From assembly GCF_021556475.1 (NCBI RefSeq), contig NZ_JAKGBZ010000015.1, positions 19,407 through 83,406 of the forward strand: DNA of 64,000 bases. Direction: 5' to 3'. A program made the translations under genes and the position numbers. This document shows, in pieces, positions 33,637-43,400 of this stretch (the stretch's first letter is position 1; every line of letters begins with the position of its first letter). A model generated the notes under the pieces. That model did not search any database, had not been told where the DNA came from, and saw only the letters and a list, made by a program, of their open reading frames with translations. Origin of the DNA: Acidiphilium iwatense (lineage in GTDB: Bacteria; Pseudomonadota; Alphaproteobacteria; Acetobacterales; Acetobacteraceae).

Positions 33637-35124
33637 ATGATGACGGCGATCGACCACGGTTTTCAAACCTATCTGGATGCGCTGCGCCGCATCCCGCTTG
33701 ACCAGAAGACCGAGCATACCGATCGCGCCGCCCTGGAAACCCTGCTGACATCGTTCGCGCCATCCGGCGTCACCGTTCAGCACGAACCCAAGCGCCAGGA
33801 CGACAAAGGCTCGCCCGACTTCAAAATCACCGCGCGCGGCGCCGTGCTCGGCTATGTCGAGGTCAAAACCATCGGCGAAAATCTCGACGCCGTCCTGAAA
33901 TCCGCGCAAATCAAAAAATATCGTTTTCTCTCCGATAACATCCTGCTCACCGACTATCTGCATGTCATCTGGATCGGCCCGCACGGCATCGAGCGCGAAA
34001 CCCTCGCCTACCCGGACGATCTTGAGAGCCGCAAGCACAAGCTCAACCCCGATCGCGCCGCCAGCGTCGCCCGGCTGTTGCGGGGATTTTTCTCGGCCGC
34101 CCCCACCGGCATCGCCCGTGCGCAGGATCTCGCCGCGGCGCTGGCCGCCCGCTCGCACCTGCTGCGCGACGGCCTGACCGAAGCCCTCGCACACCAGGCC
34201 GCCCACAACCAGCAAGGCCGCCTGTTCGGCCTGTATAACGCTTTCCGGGCCCAGGTGTTTCACGAACTCGAACTCGGCGAATTCGCCGACGCCTTCGCGC
34301 AGATGCTCGCCTACGGATTGTTTCTGGCGCGGTTGAATACCGAGGAGACGATCACGCTGGACAATGCGCGGCAATTCGTCCCCGGCGCGTTCCCGCTGAT
34401 CCGCGAACTGATCGACTTCATCGGCGAACTCCGCGCGCCGGATTACGCGCCGATCCGCTGGCTGGTCGAGGAAATCCTGTCGATCATGAACGGACTCGAC
34501 CTCGCCGCGATCCGCGCCGATCTCAGCTTCTCGAACCGGAAGGCGATCCGCCGGACGGTGCGCGCGGGGTCGGAGGAAGAACACCGGCTGTTCGAGCGCG
34601 ACCCGTTCGTCTATTTCTACGAGGATTTCCTGGCGAAGTACGACGCGAAACTGCGCAAATCGCGCGGCGTTTATTACACGCCGCCGCCGGTGGTGAATTT
34701 CATCATCCGCGCCGTCGATGATCTGCTGCGCTCGGAATTTGGCATCGCCGACGGGCTGGCCGATCACCGGCGGGTCACGCTGCTCGATTTCGCGACCGGC
34801 ACCGGCACGTTCCTGCTCGAAGCGCTGGAGCGGATGTTCGAGACGATTGGCGATAGCGAGGCCAAGCGCGCGCTGCTGGTGCGCGAGCATGTGCTGCGCA
34901 ACGTGTTCGGCTTTGAATATCTGATCGCGCCCTACACCATCGCGCATCTGAAACTCTCGCAATATCTGAAGGACAAAGGCATCGGACTCCAGGGCGCCGA
35001 GCGCCTGCGCATCTACCTCACCAACACCCTCGAACCGATCGCCCGCAACCCAATTTTCTACTCCCTGCGCTCAGCGCCGAAGCCGAAGCCGCGCAATCGG
35101 TCAAAGACCAACCCATCCTGGTGA
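33637..35124 (+). pseudogene. Type IIG/ISP-like restriction-modification enzyme, N-terminal part (frameshifted)
   Basis: 495 residues. The N-terminal nuclease motif is SPDFKITARGAVLGYVEVKT (D61, E75, K77, a PD-(D/E)XK site). A helical spacer follows, then the adenine-methylase motif I LLDFATGTGTFLLEAL near residue 383 and FGFEYLIAPYTIAH. At the T-run 35054-35057 the frame slips; adding one T restores ...NPIFLLPALSAEAEAAQ... into the next frame, which holds the catalytic NPPY. The last 22 residues here are out of frame. One lost T therefore inactivates the gene unless it is a sequencing error. Confidence 0.8.
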
Positions 35125-36176
35125 TCACCGGCAACCCGCCTTATTCGGGTCATTCCCGCAACAAGGGAAATTGGATCACCAGGGCGATCGACGCCTATAA
35201 AATCGTCGATGGCAAACCGCTCGGCGAGAAAAACCCGAAATGGCTGAACGATGATTATGTGAAGTTCATCCGCTTCGCCCAGATGAAAATCGACGCGGTG
35301 CCGGAAGGCATTGTCGGCATCATCACCAACCATTCGTTTCTCGACAACCCGACCTTTCGCGGGATGCGCCAATCCCTGATGGCGAGCTTCGACCGGATTT
35401 ACCTGCTCGACCTGCACGGCAACGCCAAGAAGAAGGAACACGCGCCGGACGGCGGCAAGGACGAAAACGTTTTCGATATCGAGCAGGGCGTTGCCGTTTC
35501 CCTGTTCGTCAAGACGCGCGATCCGAAAGATCGGAAGGTTTTCCGTGCCGATATTTTTGGCCCGCGCCTTGCCAAGTACGAAACCTGCGCCCGCACCAGT
35601 TTTGCCGCCGTCGATTGGCGCGAGGTGAAGCCGGCCACGCCGTTCTATTTGTTCGAGACCGGCGATGCCGTGTTGGAAGTAGAATATCGGCGCTTCATTG
35701 CCGTCGGCGACATCTTCCCGGTCAACAGCGTCGGTATCGTAACCGCGCGGGATGATCTTGCAATCCAATTCTCCCGCGAGGATGTCATGCGCGTGGTGCG
35801 GGATTTTTCTGAGCGGGACGTAGAAAATGCACGGGAGCATTATCACCTCGGCAAGGATGTGCGGGACTGGCGGGTGGGATGGGCACAGCGTGACGTGATT
35901 GCTTCAGGACCAGAATCAGCCTGTGCCAAGCCGGTGTTGTATCGGCCATTTGATACACGTTGGACCTATTATACCGGCCGTTCCCGCGGCTTTCATTGTT
36001 ATCCCCGGCATGACGTCATGCGGCATATGTTGCAAGATAATGTCGGCCTACTAACATGCCGACAAGTGACTTCAGACGATTGGCAACATGCGTTCGCCAC
36101 CGAAAATATCACTGACGACTCTCTCGTATCGAATCGAACGAAAGAACGCGGCTATCTCTTCCCCCTCTACCTTTTA
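35121..36176 (+). pseudogene. R-M enzyme, C-terminal part (frameshifted and truncated by IS110)
   Basis: Continues the previous gene: ITGNPPYSGHSRN is methylase motif IV, with NHSFLDNPTFRGMRQSLMASFDRIYLLDLHG and a target-recognition region after it. The reading stops matching after RGYLFPLYL at about 36173; family members continue with the rest of the target-recognition domain. The sequence beyond is non-coding and belongs to the insertion element. The protein therefore lacks its DNA-specificity end, besides being out of frame. Confidence 0.78.
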
Positions 36177-37849
36177 TGGGGTGGGTCAAGAACCGCGTTT
36201 CCGGGGAAGGACGACGGCTGAACGGCCCCCGCCTGTATCCAAGGCGCGCACGATCGGCGCCGGCGAAGCCGGCGTGATGGCGTTGGCAACCGACCGGGGC
36301 AGAGCGTCCTGCACAAAGCTGGCGTCTGGCCAACTCACCTTTTATCCGGTTCGAGTTCCTGCGGTCGGCAGGCCTCGCGACCATAATCCCGTTTGCTGCG
36401 GGCTCGACGCTCCAGGGGATGGGACCCATCTCTAATGACGGCGTTTTTCAGCCAGTCAGAGGGCCGGTCACACATCCTCCCGGTTCTCCCCTGTCGGGCA
36501 GGGGATCTGGAGAACTCAGGCGATGATGGCGCCGGTCGGCACAAGGCCGGCCGTCGCATAACGCCAGAGCGCAACGAGGAGCTTGCGTGCGAGCGCCACG
36601 ATCATGACCCGCCGGACTCGACCGGCCGCGCCGTTCGTCCGCTCGTTGAACCACTGGGACAGCCTGCTTTGCGGCTGATGATGAAGCCAGCGCCAGGCGA
36701 TCTGCAGCATGTGCGAGCGGAAGATGGCGGGACCGGTCTTTGCGATGCCCTGGTCCCAGCTGACTGTTCCGCTCGCCCAGGGCATCGGCGCCAGTCCGCT
36801 CCATGCGGCAAGCTCACGTCGGTTGTTGAACTTGCGCCAGAAGGCCTCGCGCACGAGCACCGATGCGTCGTTCGGGCCGACGCCTTTGATCCGGGCGAGC
36901 GACGCGATCATCGCAGCATCGGCATCGGCCGAGCCCTGATCGCGGTGCGGGGTCTCGATCGTCTTCCCGAGAGCGATGGCGTCGCGCTCCGCACTCACGT
37001 CCTTCAGCTGCTCGAGGACAACACGAAGGCGGCCGATCTCGCGTCGCATCTCGTCTTTCAGCCGCGGTCCGAGCGAGCGACCATCACCGGTGACAAGTTC
37101 GTCGAGCTGCCGCTCAGCGCCGCTGGCGCGCGGGTCGAAGCCAACGATCCCTTGTGTCAGCAGGAGTCCCCGAATGCGGTTGGTATGCGCGGTGCAGTCG
37201 TAAACCAAGCTCTGTCGTTCCCGTACGAGCCGACGGTGGTCCTCCTGCTCCACACTAGGAACGTTGACGGCGCTGAGCACCTGGTCCTCGCCCCTGTTGT
37301 AGGCCATCAGCGCACGGATCATCGCCTTCGCGTCGATCCGATCCGTCTTCGCGCGCTTGGCGCGTCGGTTGACCAGCAGGCTGGAAGGGTCGATCACCAA
37401 GACACGGAGCCCGGCGGCGGCGAGCCGGCGGTAAAGCCAGAAGCCTTCGTACCCGGCTTCGTAACAGCACAGGACCGGCACGTCCGCGATGCCGACGACG
37501 TCGGCGGCACGAGATCGAAGCCGCTCGACGAGAGCCAGCAAGGCGGCCGCGTCGCCCCATTCGACGGTATGAATGCCCACCTTGCTCGACGTGGGAATGT
37601 GAGTACCCACGACCCACTTCGACCGGCTCATCTCGATCGCGACGAAGATCGGATCGGTATTGATGGACGGAGCTGGGGCAGCGACTTCCTTCTCGGCAAA
37701 CATGTTGAATCCTTCCAGAGATGAACCCCCCGCGTAGCCCGGTATGGCCGCGCTGCGCTCATCCCCATAGGATCTCTGTTCCGGTCGTAAAGCCGGAAAG
37801 CAGGAGAAGCGGGACTGCGCCTGCGCGGATTTACGGAAACGACCCGGCG
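36174..37849 (-). mobile_element. IS110-family insertion sequence (boundaries approximate)
   Basis: Left edge set where the R-M gene stops matching (about 36174), right edge where ardC ends (37850). It consists of one transposase gene with a 340-base non-coding stretch after it and up to 147 bases before it. IS110 elements have no terminal inverted repeats and carry a guide-like bridge RNA in a non-coding end. Hairpins stand at 36483-36515 (outer GTTCTC/GAGAAC, inner CCCCTG/CAGGGG) next to the stop codon and at 37779-37798 (TTCCGG/CCGGAA). Confidence 0.65.
36516..37703 (-). CDS. IS110-family transposase
   Basis: 395 residues from the ATG at 37703 (GGAAGG nearby). The N-terminal RuvC-like DEDD domain is seen in IFVAIEMSRSKWVVG, CYEAGYEGFWLYRRL and AKRAKTDRIDAKAMIRAL. 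The C-terminal Tnp_20 domain is IKGVGPNDASVLVREAFWRKFNNRRELAAWSGLAPMPWASG, holding the catalytic serine region (about residue 300-340). It recombines element ends and target under RNA guidance in the studied members. The gene looks intact. Confidence 0.93.
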   Translation of the reverse strand: MFAEKEVAAPAPSINTDPIFVAIEMSRSKWVVGTHIPTSSKVGIHTVEWGDAAALLALVERLRSRAADVVGIADVPVLCCYEAGYEGFWLYRRLAAAGLRVLVIDPSSLLVNRRAKRAKTDRIDAKAMIRALMAYNRGEDQVLSAVNVPSVEQEDHRRLVRERQSLVYDCTAHTNRIRGLLLTQGIVGFDPRASGAERQLDELVTGDGRSLGPRLKDEMRREIGRLRVVLEQLKDVSAERDAIALGKTIETPHRDQGSADADAAMIASLARIKGVGPNDASVLVREAFWRKFNNRRELAAWSGLAPMPWASGTVSWDQGIAKTGPAIFRSHMLQIAWRWLHHQPQSRLSQWFNERTNGAAGRVRRVMIVALARKLLVALWRYATAGLVPTGAIIA

Positions 37850-38815
37850 TCACGCCGCCGCCGCCACGTCTTCAACATCGTCGCGGGAGGCTGCGGCGAC
37901 GAGCTGGTCGATTGCCGGTGCGAAGCCGAGCAGGAAGTCCGCTGACTTGCTCGCCTGAGATGCGGCACGGACAATGGCGCGGTTGTCTTCACGCAGAACC
38001 TCGGCCCAGGAGCCGATGTAGTCGGCGTGCCGCACGGTCGGCACGATGCCGAGGGCCGCGCAGCAGAACGCCGCCGAGATTTCCGCGACCAACTCCTCGA
38101 AGGCGTACTTCTTCGAGCCGAAAGAGCCTGATAGGTCGCGGTTCAGGCGATGCGGCGCCCCGCTGGCGTGCCCACATTCGTGAAGGGCGGTTCGATGCCA
38201 ATTGATCGGCTCGAAGAACGCTTGGGGCGGCGGCACCTGCACGAAGTCCTGCGCGGGCACGTAGAAGGCGCGATCACCTCCGATGCGAAAGTCGATGCCG
38301 CTCGCCTTGATAAGCGCCGCCACCTTGGGCTCGATCAGGCCCGGCTCGGACGGTGGAGCGGCGACCGCGACCTTGTCGGGAAGCCCCTCGCACTGCGAAG
38401 CGTTGAAGACCGTGAAGCGCTTCAGGAACGGAATGGCCTGTGCATCCTCGCCGGTCTCGCCAGCGCGTCGCTTCTCGTCGTCGGGGATGAAGCGGTCGGC
38501 ATAGACGACAGTGGTGCCGTGTTCGCCACGCCGTACATGGCCACCGAGCGCCAGCGCTTGGCGGAAGGTCAGCCAGCTCTGGCAGAGATAACCATGCTGG
38601 ACGACAGCGCCCCAGAGAATGAGCACGTTGATGCCGGAATAGCCGCGCCCCGTGGCGGCATTCTTCGGCATGGCGAGCGGCGCCTTCGCCGCGGCCGTAC
38701 CCCAGGGCTGGACCCAGGGCAGCCGCCCAGCCTCCAACTCGCTGATGATCTTGGTGGTGATTTCGTCGTACAGGCTGGCGCGGCCGGGGCCGGCTTCGTG
38801 GTGGTGCTTGGACAT
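37850..38815 (-). CDS. ardC: ArdC-like antirestriction protein
   Basis: 321 residues. The N-terminal ssDNA-binding domain (YDEITTKIISELEAGRLPWVQPW...NAATGRGYSGINVLILW) is followed by a zincin-like metallopeptidase domain with HECGH (about residue 212) and the third ligand region EELVAEISAAFCCAALGI. ArdC proteins of plasmids and ICEs protect incoming DNA from restriction. Its presence points to a conjugative element as source of this region. It is divergent from the DUF4143 ATPase across 265 GC-rich, hairpin-rich bases (38816-39080). Confidence 0.92.
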   Translation of the reverse strand: MSKHHHEAGPGRASLYDEITTKIISELEAGRLPWVQPWGTAAAKAPLAMPKNAATGRGYSGINVLILWGAVVQHGYLCQSWLTFRQALALGGHVRRGEHGTTVVYADRFIPDDEKRRAGETGEDAQAIPFLKRFTVFNASQCEGLPDKVAVAAPPSEPGLIEPKVAALIKASGIDFRIGGDRAFYVPAQDFVQVPPPQAFFEPINWHRTALHECGHASGAPHRLNRDLSGSFGSKKYAFEELVAEISAAFCCAALGIVPTVRHADYIGSWAEVLREDNRAIVRAASQASKSADFLLGFAPAIDQLVAAASRDDVEDVAAAA

Positions 38816-39080
38816 CGCGGGTCTCCGCGACGGGCGCCGGAGGCCTCCCCTCCAGCCCTCAACCCGTCACGGCAAACCCGGTCCGCACTCTCACTCTAAA
38901 CGGGGGCGTTGCGGGGTTCTCCCCGCAGAAGGGGGTGCGCCGGCGACCATGGCGCCGGCCAGGGGGAAGGCTTTCCCCTTCCGGCTCCTAGATGGCGATC
39001 CTAAAACTTCCAATCAGCGGACCATTGACTTCCAATTAGCCGACATCTACGGTTCCAATCGTCCGGGACGCGGGGATGGC

Positions 39081-40301
39081 ATGTTCGAGCGGTTTGTGGA
39101 GCGGCGGGCGAAGGAAGCCCTTTCGGATACGCCAGTGGTCCTGGTGGTCGGGCCGCGACGGGCCGGCAAGACCACACTCGTTCGTAAAATGGGAGAAGCT
39201 GGACGAAGCTATATCACGCTTGACGACCAGACCGTCCTAGAGGCTGCCCAGTCCGATCCCGTCGGCTTCATCCGGGGCCTGGATATGGCCATCATCGACG
39301 AAATCCAGCGCGCGCCCGACCTGCTGCTCGCGATCAAGAAGACGGTCGATGAGGACTATCGGCCGGGTCGTTTTCTGCTCACGGGCTCGGCGAATGTGCT
39401 GACCTTGCCGCGGATCGCCGACAGCCTCGCTGGCCGGATGGAGACCATCCAGATGTTGCCGCTGGCGAAGGCCGAGGTCGAGGGCCAAACGCCGACTTTT
39501 CTAGAGCGCCTCTTCGACGGGAAGTTACAAAGCCAACGGAACGCGATCGTCGGCGATGATCTCGTCCAGCTCGTGCTGCTCGGGGGCTTCCCCGAAGCGA
39601 TCAGTCGTGACAATGAGCGGCGCCGGCAGGACTGGGCACGCTCCTATCTCACGTCGATTCTGACCCGTGATCTGCGGGACATCGCCGACGTCGAGAAACT
39701 GACCGAACTTCCGAAATTCGTGCGGCTGCTGGCGGAGCATTCCGGTCAGTTGGTCAACTATTCGCAATTTGGCGGCGCCATCAACGTCAGTCACAAGACA
39801 GGGCAGCGCTATGTGGGCCTGCTCGAGCAGGTGTTCCTGATCGCGACGGTACAGCCCTGGTTCACCAATGCGCTGAAGCGGATCGTCAAGACACCCAAGC
39901 TGCATTTCCTCGATTCCGGCGTGCTGGCGGCCGCGCGCGGGCTCACCTCCGACAGGGTCCGCGCGGATCGCGGGACATTCGGCGCGCTGCTGGAGAGCTT
40001 TGTGTTCTCCGAGGTGCTGAAGCTGCTGACGGCCTCAGACCTGCGGCTGACGCCTCATCATTTTCGGGATCGGGACATGCGCGAGGTAGACGTCTTGCTG
40101 GAGCGTGATGACGGGATGATCGCCGGCATCGAGGTGAAGGCGAGCGCCACCGTCAAGGCCGGCGACTTCGCCGGCCTGCGCGCCCTGGCGGAGGCCTGTG
40201 GAGACCGCTTCGCCTTCGGTGTCGTGCTCTATGACAGTACAGATGTCGTGCCGTTCGGCGACCGCCTAGCTGCGGCACCGCTATCGTGTTTGTGGGGGTA
40301 A
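39081..40301 (+). CDS. AAA ATPase with DUF4143 domain
   Basis: 406 residues from the ATG at 39081. Walker A GPRRAGKTTL (about 27-36), Walker B MAIIDEIQ, sensor LLTGSANVL. The C-terminal DUF4143 domain (VNYSQFGGAINVSHKTGQRYVGLLEQVFLI and DVLLERDDGMIAGIEVKA) has a PD-(D/E)XK-like EVK. Such proteins are common and of unclear role, often in accessory DNA. The 170 bases to the next gene separate it from the defence operon, so membership in that system is uncertain. Confidence 0.88.
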   Translation: MFERFVERRAKEALSDTPVVLVVGPRRAGKTTLVRKMGEAGRSYITLDDQTVLEAAQSDPVGFIRGLDMAIIDEIQRAPDLLLAIKKTVDEDYRPGRFLLTGSANVLTLPRIADSLAGRMETIQMLPLAKAEVEGQTPTFLERLFDGKLQSQRNAIVGDDLVQLVLLGGFPEAISRDNERRRQDWARSYLTSILTRDLRDIADVEKLTELPKFVRLLAEHSGQLVNYSQFGGAINVSHKTGQRYVGLLEQVFLIATVQPWFTNALKRIVKTPKLHFLDSGVLAAARGLTSDRVRADRGTFGALLESFVFSEVLKLLTASDLRLTPHHFRDRDMREVDVLLERDDGMIAGIEVKASATVKAGDFAGLRALAEACGDRFAFGVVLYDSTDVVPFGDRLAAAPLSCLWG

Positions 40302-40470
40302 GCGCCATGAAGCCGGACGAAGGAGCGTTAAGAGCCCGGTTTGCAGCGCCGTCCGACGAGGGGCGACGCTCCCCATGTAAGGGCTCTGATCATTCACGGC
40401 AGCCAACCGCTGAGGTCAGTCAAGATAGCAATTATGGCATAATAAAAAACATTGGGGAGCGAGGCCGGCA
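40302..40470 (+). promoter_or_regulatory. Leader region of the defence operon
   Basis: 169 non-coding bases. Inverted repeat AGAGCCC (40331-40337) / GGGCTCT (40381-40387) may end the upstream gene. A CATAAT at 40437-40442 in an AT-rich stretch is a possible -10 for the operon, and GGGGAG lies before the ATG at 40471. No convincing -35 box. Confidence 0.4.
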
Positions 40471-43400
40471 ATGAAAGCGTTCGAATTTGACCACCGCCTC
40501 ATCGATTCTTATGCCCGCTTCTCACGGTCGTTCAGCACTGTTCGTTCTGATGACTTAAAGGCCGAGATAAACCGCCAGTACGATGCGGGGCGTTTCTGGC
40601 CGGACTCGCTTCTGTCCCTAAACCCTCAATATCTCAAAGGGCCGACCGTCGACGCTCTCGTCGCCTCCGGCGATCTGGACGAAGCGACCGGAAGAATATT
40701 CCGGTTTGGAGCCACGCCCGTACAATTTCACCGCCACCAGGCGCAGTCGATCGCGAAGGCTCGGGCAGGCCAGAGCTACGTGGTCACCACCGGAACTGGG
40801 TCGGGCAAGTCGCTCTGCTTCTTTGTGCCGGTCGTCGATGCAATTGTCCGCGCACGGAAGGCTGGGAGGCCACGCAGAACCAGCGCGATCATTGTTTATC
40901 CGATGAACGCACTGGCCAACAGCCAGATCAAGGAGATCGAAAGGTTCATCTCCCAGTCCGGCCTGCCCAATGAGATAAAGCCGATCGTACGCCGCTACAC
41001 GGGCCAGGAAAGCCAGGAGGACCGGCAGCGGATTGCGGACGACCCGCCTGACATTCTGCTGACCAACTTCATGATGGCTGAGCTGCTTCTGACGCGGCAG
41101 GACAGCCTCGACACCAAGGTCATAGAGAACGCTAGCGGACTGGACTTTATCGTCCTCGACGAGTTGCACACCTATCGCGGTCGGCAGGGCGCCGATGTCG
41201 CGATCCTCGTTCGTCGCCTTCGCAACCGCTGCACGCCGGACAAGGCGCCAATCTGCATCGGAACCTCGGCCACCATGGCGAGCGAAGGATCAGATGCAAA
41301 CCGCGCGCAGGCCGTGGCGGACGTTGCGTCCCGCCTTTTCGGCACGTCCATCGGGCCGGAATCGGTCATCGACGAGTCGCTTCGACGGGCGACGGATGAT
41401 CGGTTGAAACTCGAGGATGCGCGGCCGAAGCTCGCATCTGTGCTGACATCTGCAATTCCAGATGATCTGACAGACGAGGTTCTGAAAGAACACCCCCTGG
41501 CGGTGTGGGCCGAACTGGCGATCGGGCTGGAGGACGCGCAGGAACTCAAGCGCAAGAAGCCGATTGATTTTGGAAAGGCCGTAGCGCTGCTGTCAAAGGA
41601 CAGCGGCGTAGAGTTCGAAACCTGCCGAAGCAGTCTTGAGACTTTTCTGACCCGCATCAGCCTCCCGGAAACAGAACGGGGTGGTTTGGGGACAGGTGCA
41701 TTTCTGGCGTTCAAGCTCCATCAGTTTATCTCCGGCGCCGGCGAGGTTTTCACCACGCTGACCGAGAAGCCCAGAAATGTTCTGTTCGAAGGTCAGCTCG
41801 AAGACCCCAGCGCGCCCGGCCATCGCCTCTATCCAACCCGTTTCTGTCGGGAATGCGGACATGAGGTTCATGTCGTCGCCAAGACTGAGGACGCTGAAGG
41901 CGCCCTGTTCCTGCCAAGGAACATCGATGACGCGCCGCTCGATGATCAGGAGGGAGACGCTGCGGGCTATCTTACCCCCACGGGCGACGGAGACCCCGAT
42001 TACGCCTTCACGAGCGAGATCGAATCCTATCCCGAGGATTGGCGAGAGGAGCGCAATGGCGTCGAACGGCTCCGCGCGAATCGGAAACGGCGAGCGCCTC
42101 AGATGGTCGCGGTCGCCCCGGACGGGCGCTACGGCTCATCGGGGAAGAACTTCTGGTTCATACCTGGCAAATTCGGCTTCTGCCCGTGCTGTCTCGACCA
42201 ACCGCATCCCAGCATGCGCGAGCGCACAAAGCTGGCGGGCCTGTCGGGCGAGGGCCGAAGCTCGGCCACGACGCTTCTCGTGGCGACAGCTCTCGAATGG
42301 ATGAACAGGCGCAACAGCGGCGTTCCCACGGACAAGCGCAAGCTGCTCGGCTTTACGGACAATCGTCAGGACGCCGCCCTTCAGGCGGGGCACTTCAACG
42401 ATTTTCTGTTCGTCAGCCTCCTGCGCGGAGCGATCCTGCGGGCCGTCCTGGACGCAGGCGACGATGGCTTGACCGAGGACGAGTTCGGTCTGCGGATCGT
42501 GAGGGCGCTCGGCTTCACTGCCGCCAACCGGGATGCGCGCATCCACTGGATGCTGGACCCCGAGGCAGGAGCCGTGATCCGCGAGGACGCTCAACGCTCC
42601 CTTCAAAAGGTCCTCGCACATCGGCTTTGGACGGACCTGCGCAGGGGATGGCGCTACACCAATCCGAGCCTCTCCGTTCTCAGGCTCATAGATGTCGAGT
42701 TCATCGGCCTCGACGACATCGTGGAAGATACCGAGCGCCTGACCGCCATCCGGCCGGAATTCGGGGCACTCGATGCGCCCGCGCGAAAGGTGATGCTGAA
42801 GAAACTCCTCGGCGCGATGCTCGACGGCCTGGCCGTCGGGACGGAAGCGCTCGACCCGACCGTTCTCGAAGGCGTCGCACAGAAGTCCCGTAACCTGCTG
42901 CGCGCCCCGTGGACCATCGATATCAAGGAGACGCCCCGAAGCCGAACGACCCTGTTCCTGCAGGCCCCGGGCAAGGATCAGGTAGGCCTGCGGGAGGAAC
43001 AGACGATCGTCCGCGCCGGCCATAATTCCCGTATCGGACGCCTCATCAATCGCAAGAGCGTCATCGGGATCAAGCTCGGGAAGAATGACTACCTGACGGT
43101 CATGACCGGCCTGATGGACCTCCTGGCGCGGGAGGGATTGGTCTCGCGCGTCGATCTGGAGAAGGATCTGCAAGGGTGGCGCCTGTCGCCATCAGCTGTC
43201 CGTGTCGTGCCCGGTGAAGCCATTCGGAGCGGCGCAGCGCAGGGCAACCGCTACTTTCACGATCTCTACAACGAAATCGCCGCCGATCTAAAAGCTGGTC
43301 AGAGCAGCTTTTGGGGTCTCGAAGGCCGTGAACACACGGCTCAGGTGTCCCAGAGACAACGCGAATGGCGCGAGTGGCGCTTCCGACATGAGAAGGAGGA

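Noticed and set aside
33622..34962. 446-residue minus-strand open frame over the R-M gene
   Set aside because: Antisense to a gene with nuclease and methylase motifs; no family features.
39081..40301. DUF4143 ATPase as first gene of the defence operon
   Set aside because: A 169-base gap with its own inverted repeat and promoter-like sequence separates it, whereas all six operon genes touch or overlap.
42136..43173. Minus-strand open frame inside the giant helicase gene
   Set aside because: Antisense to conserved helicase sequence; no ribosome site or motif.
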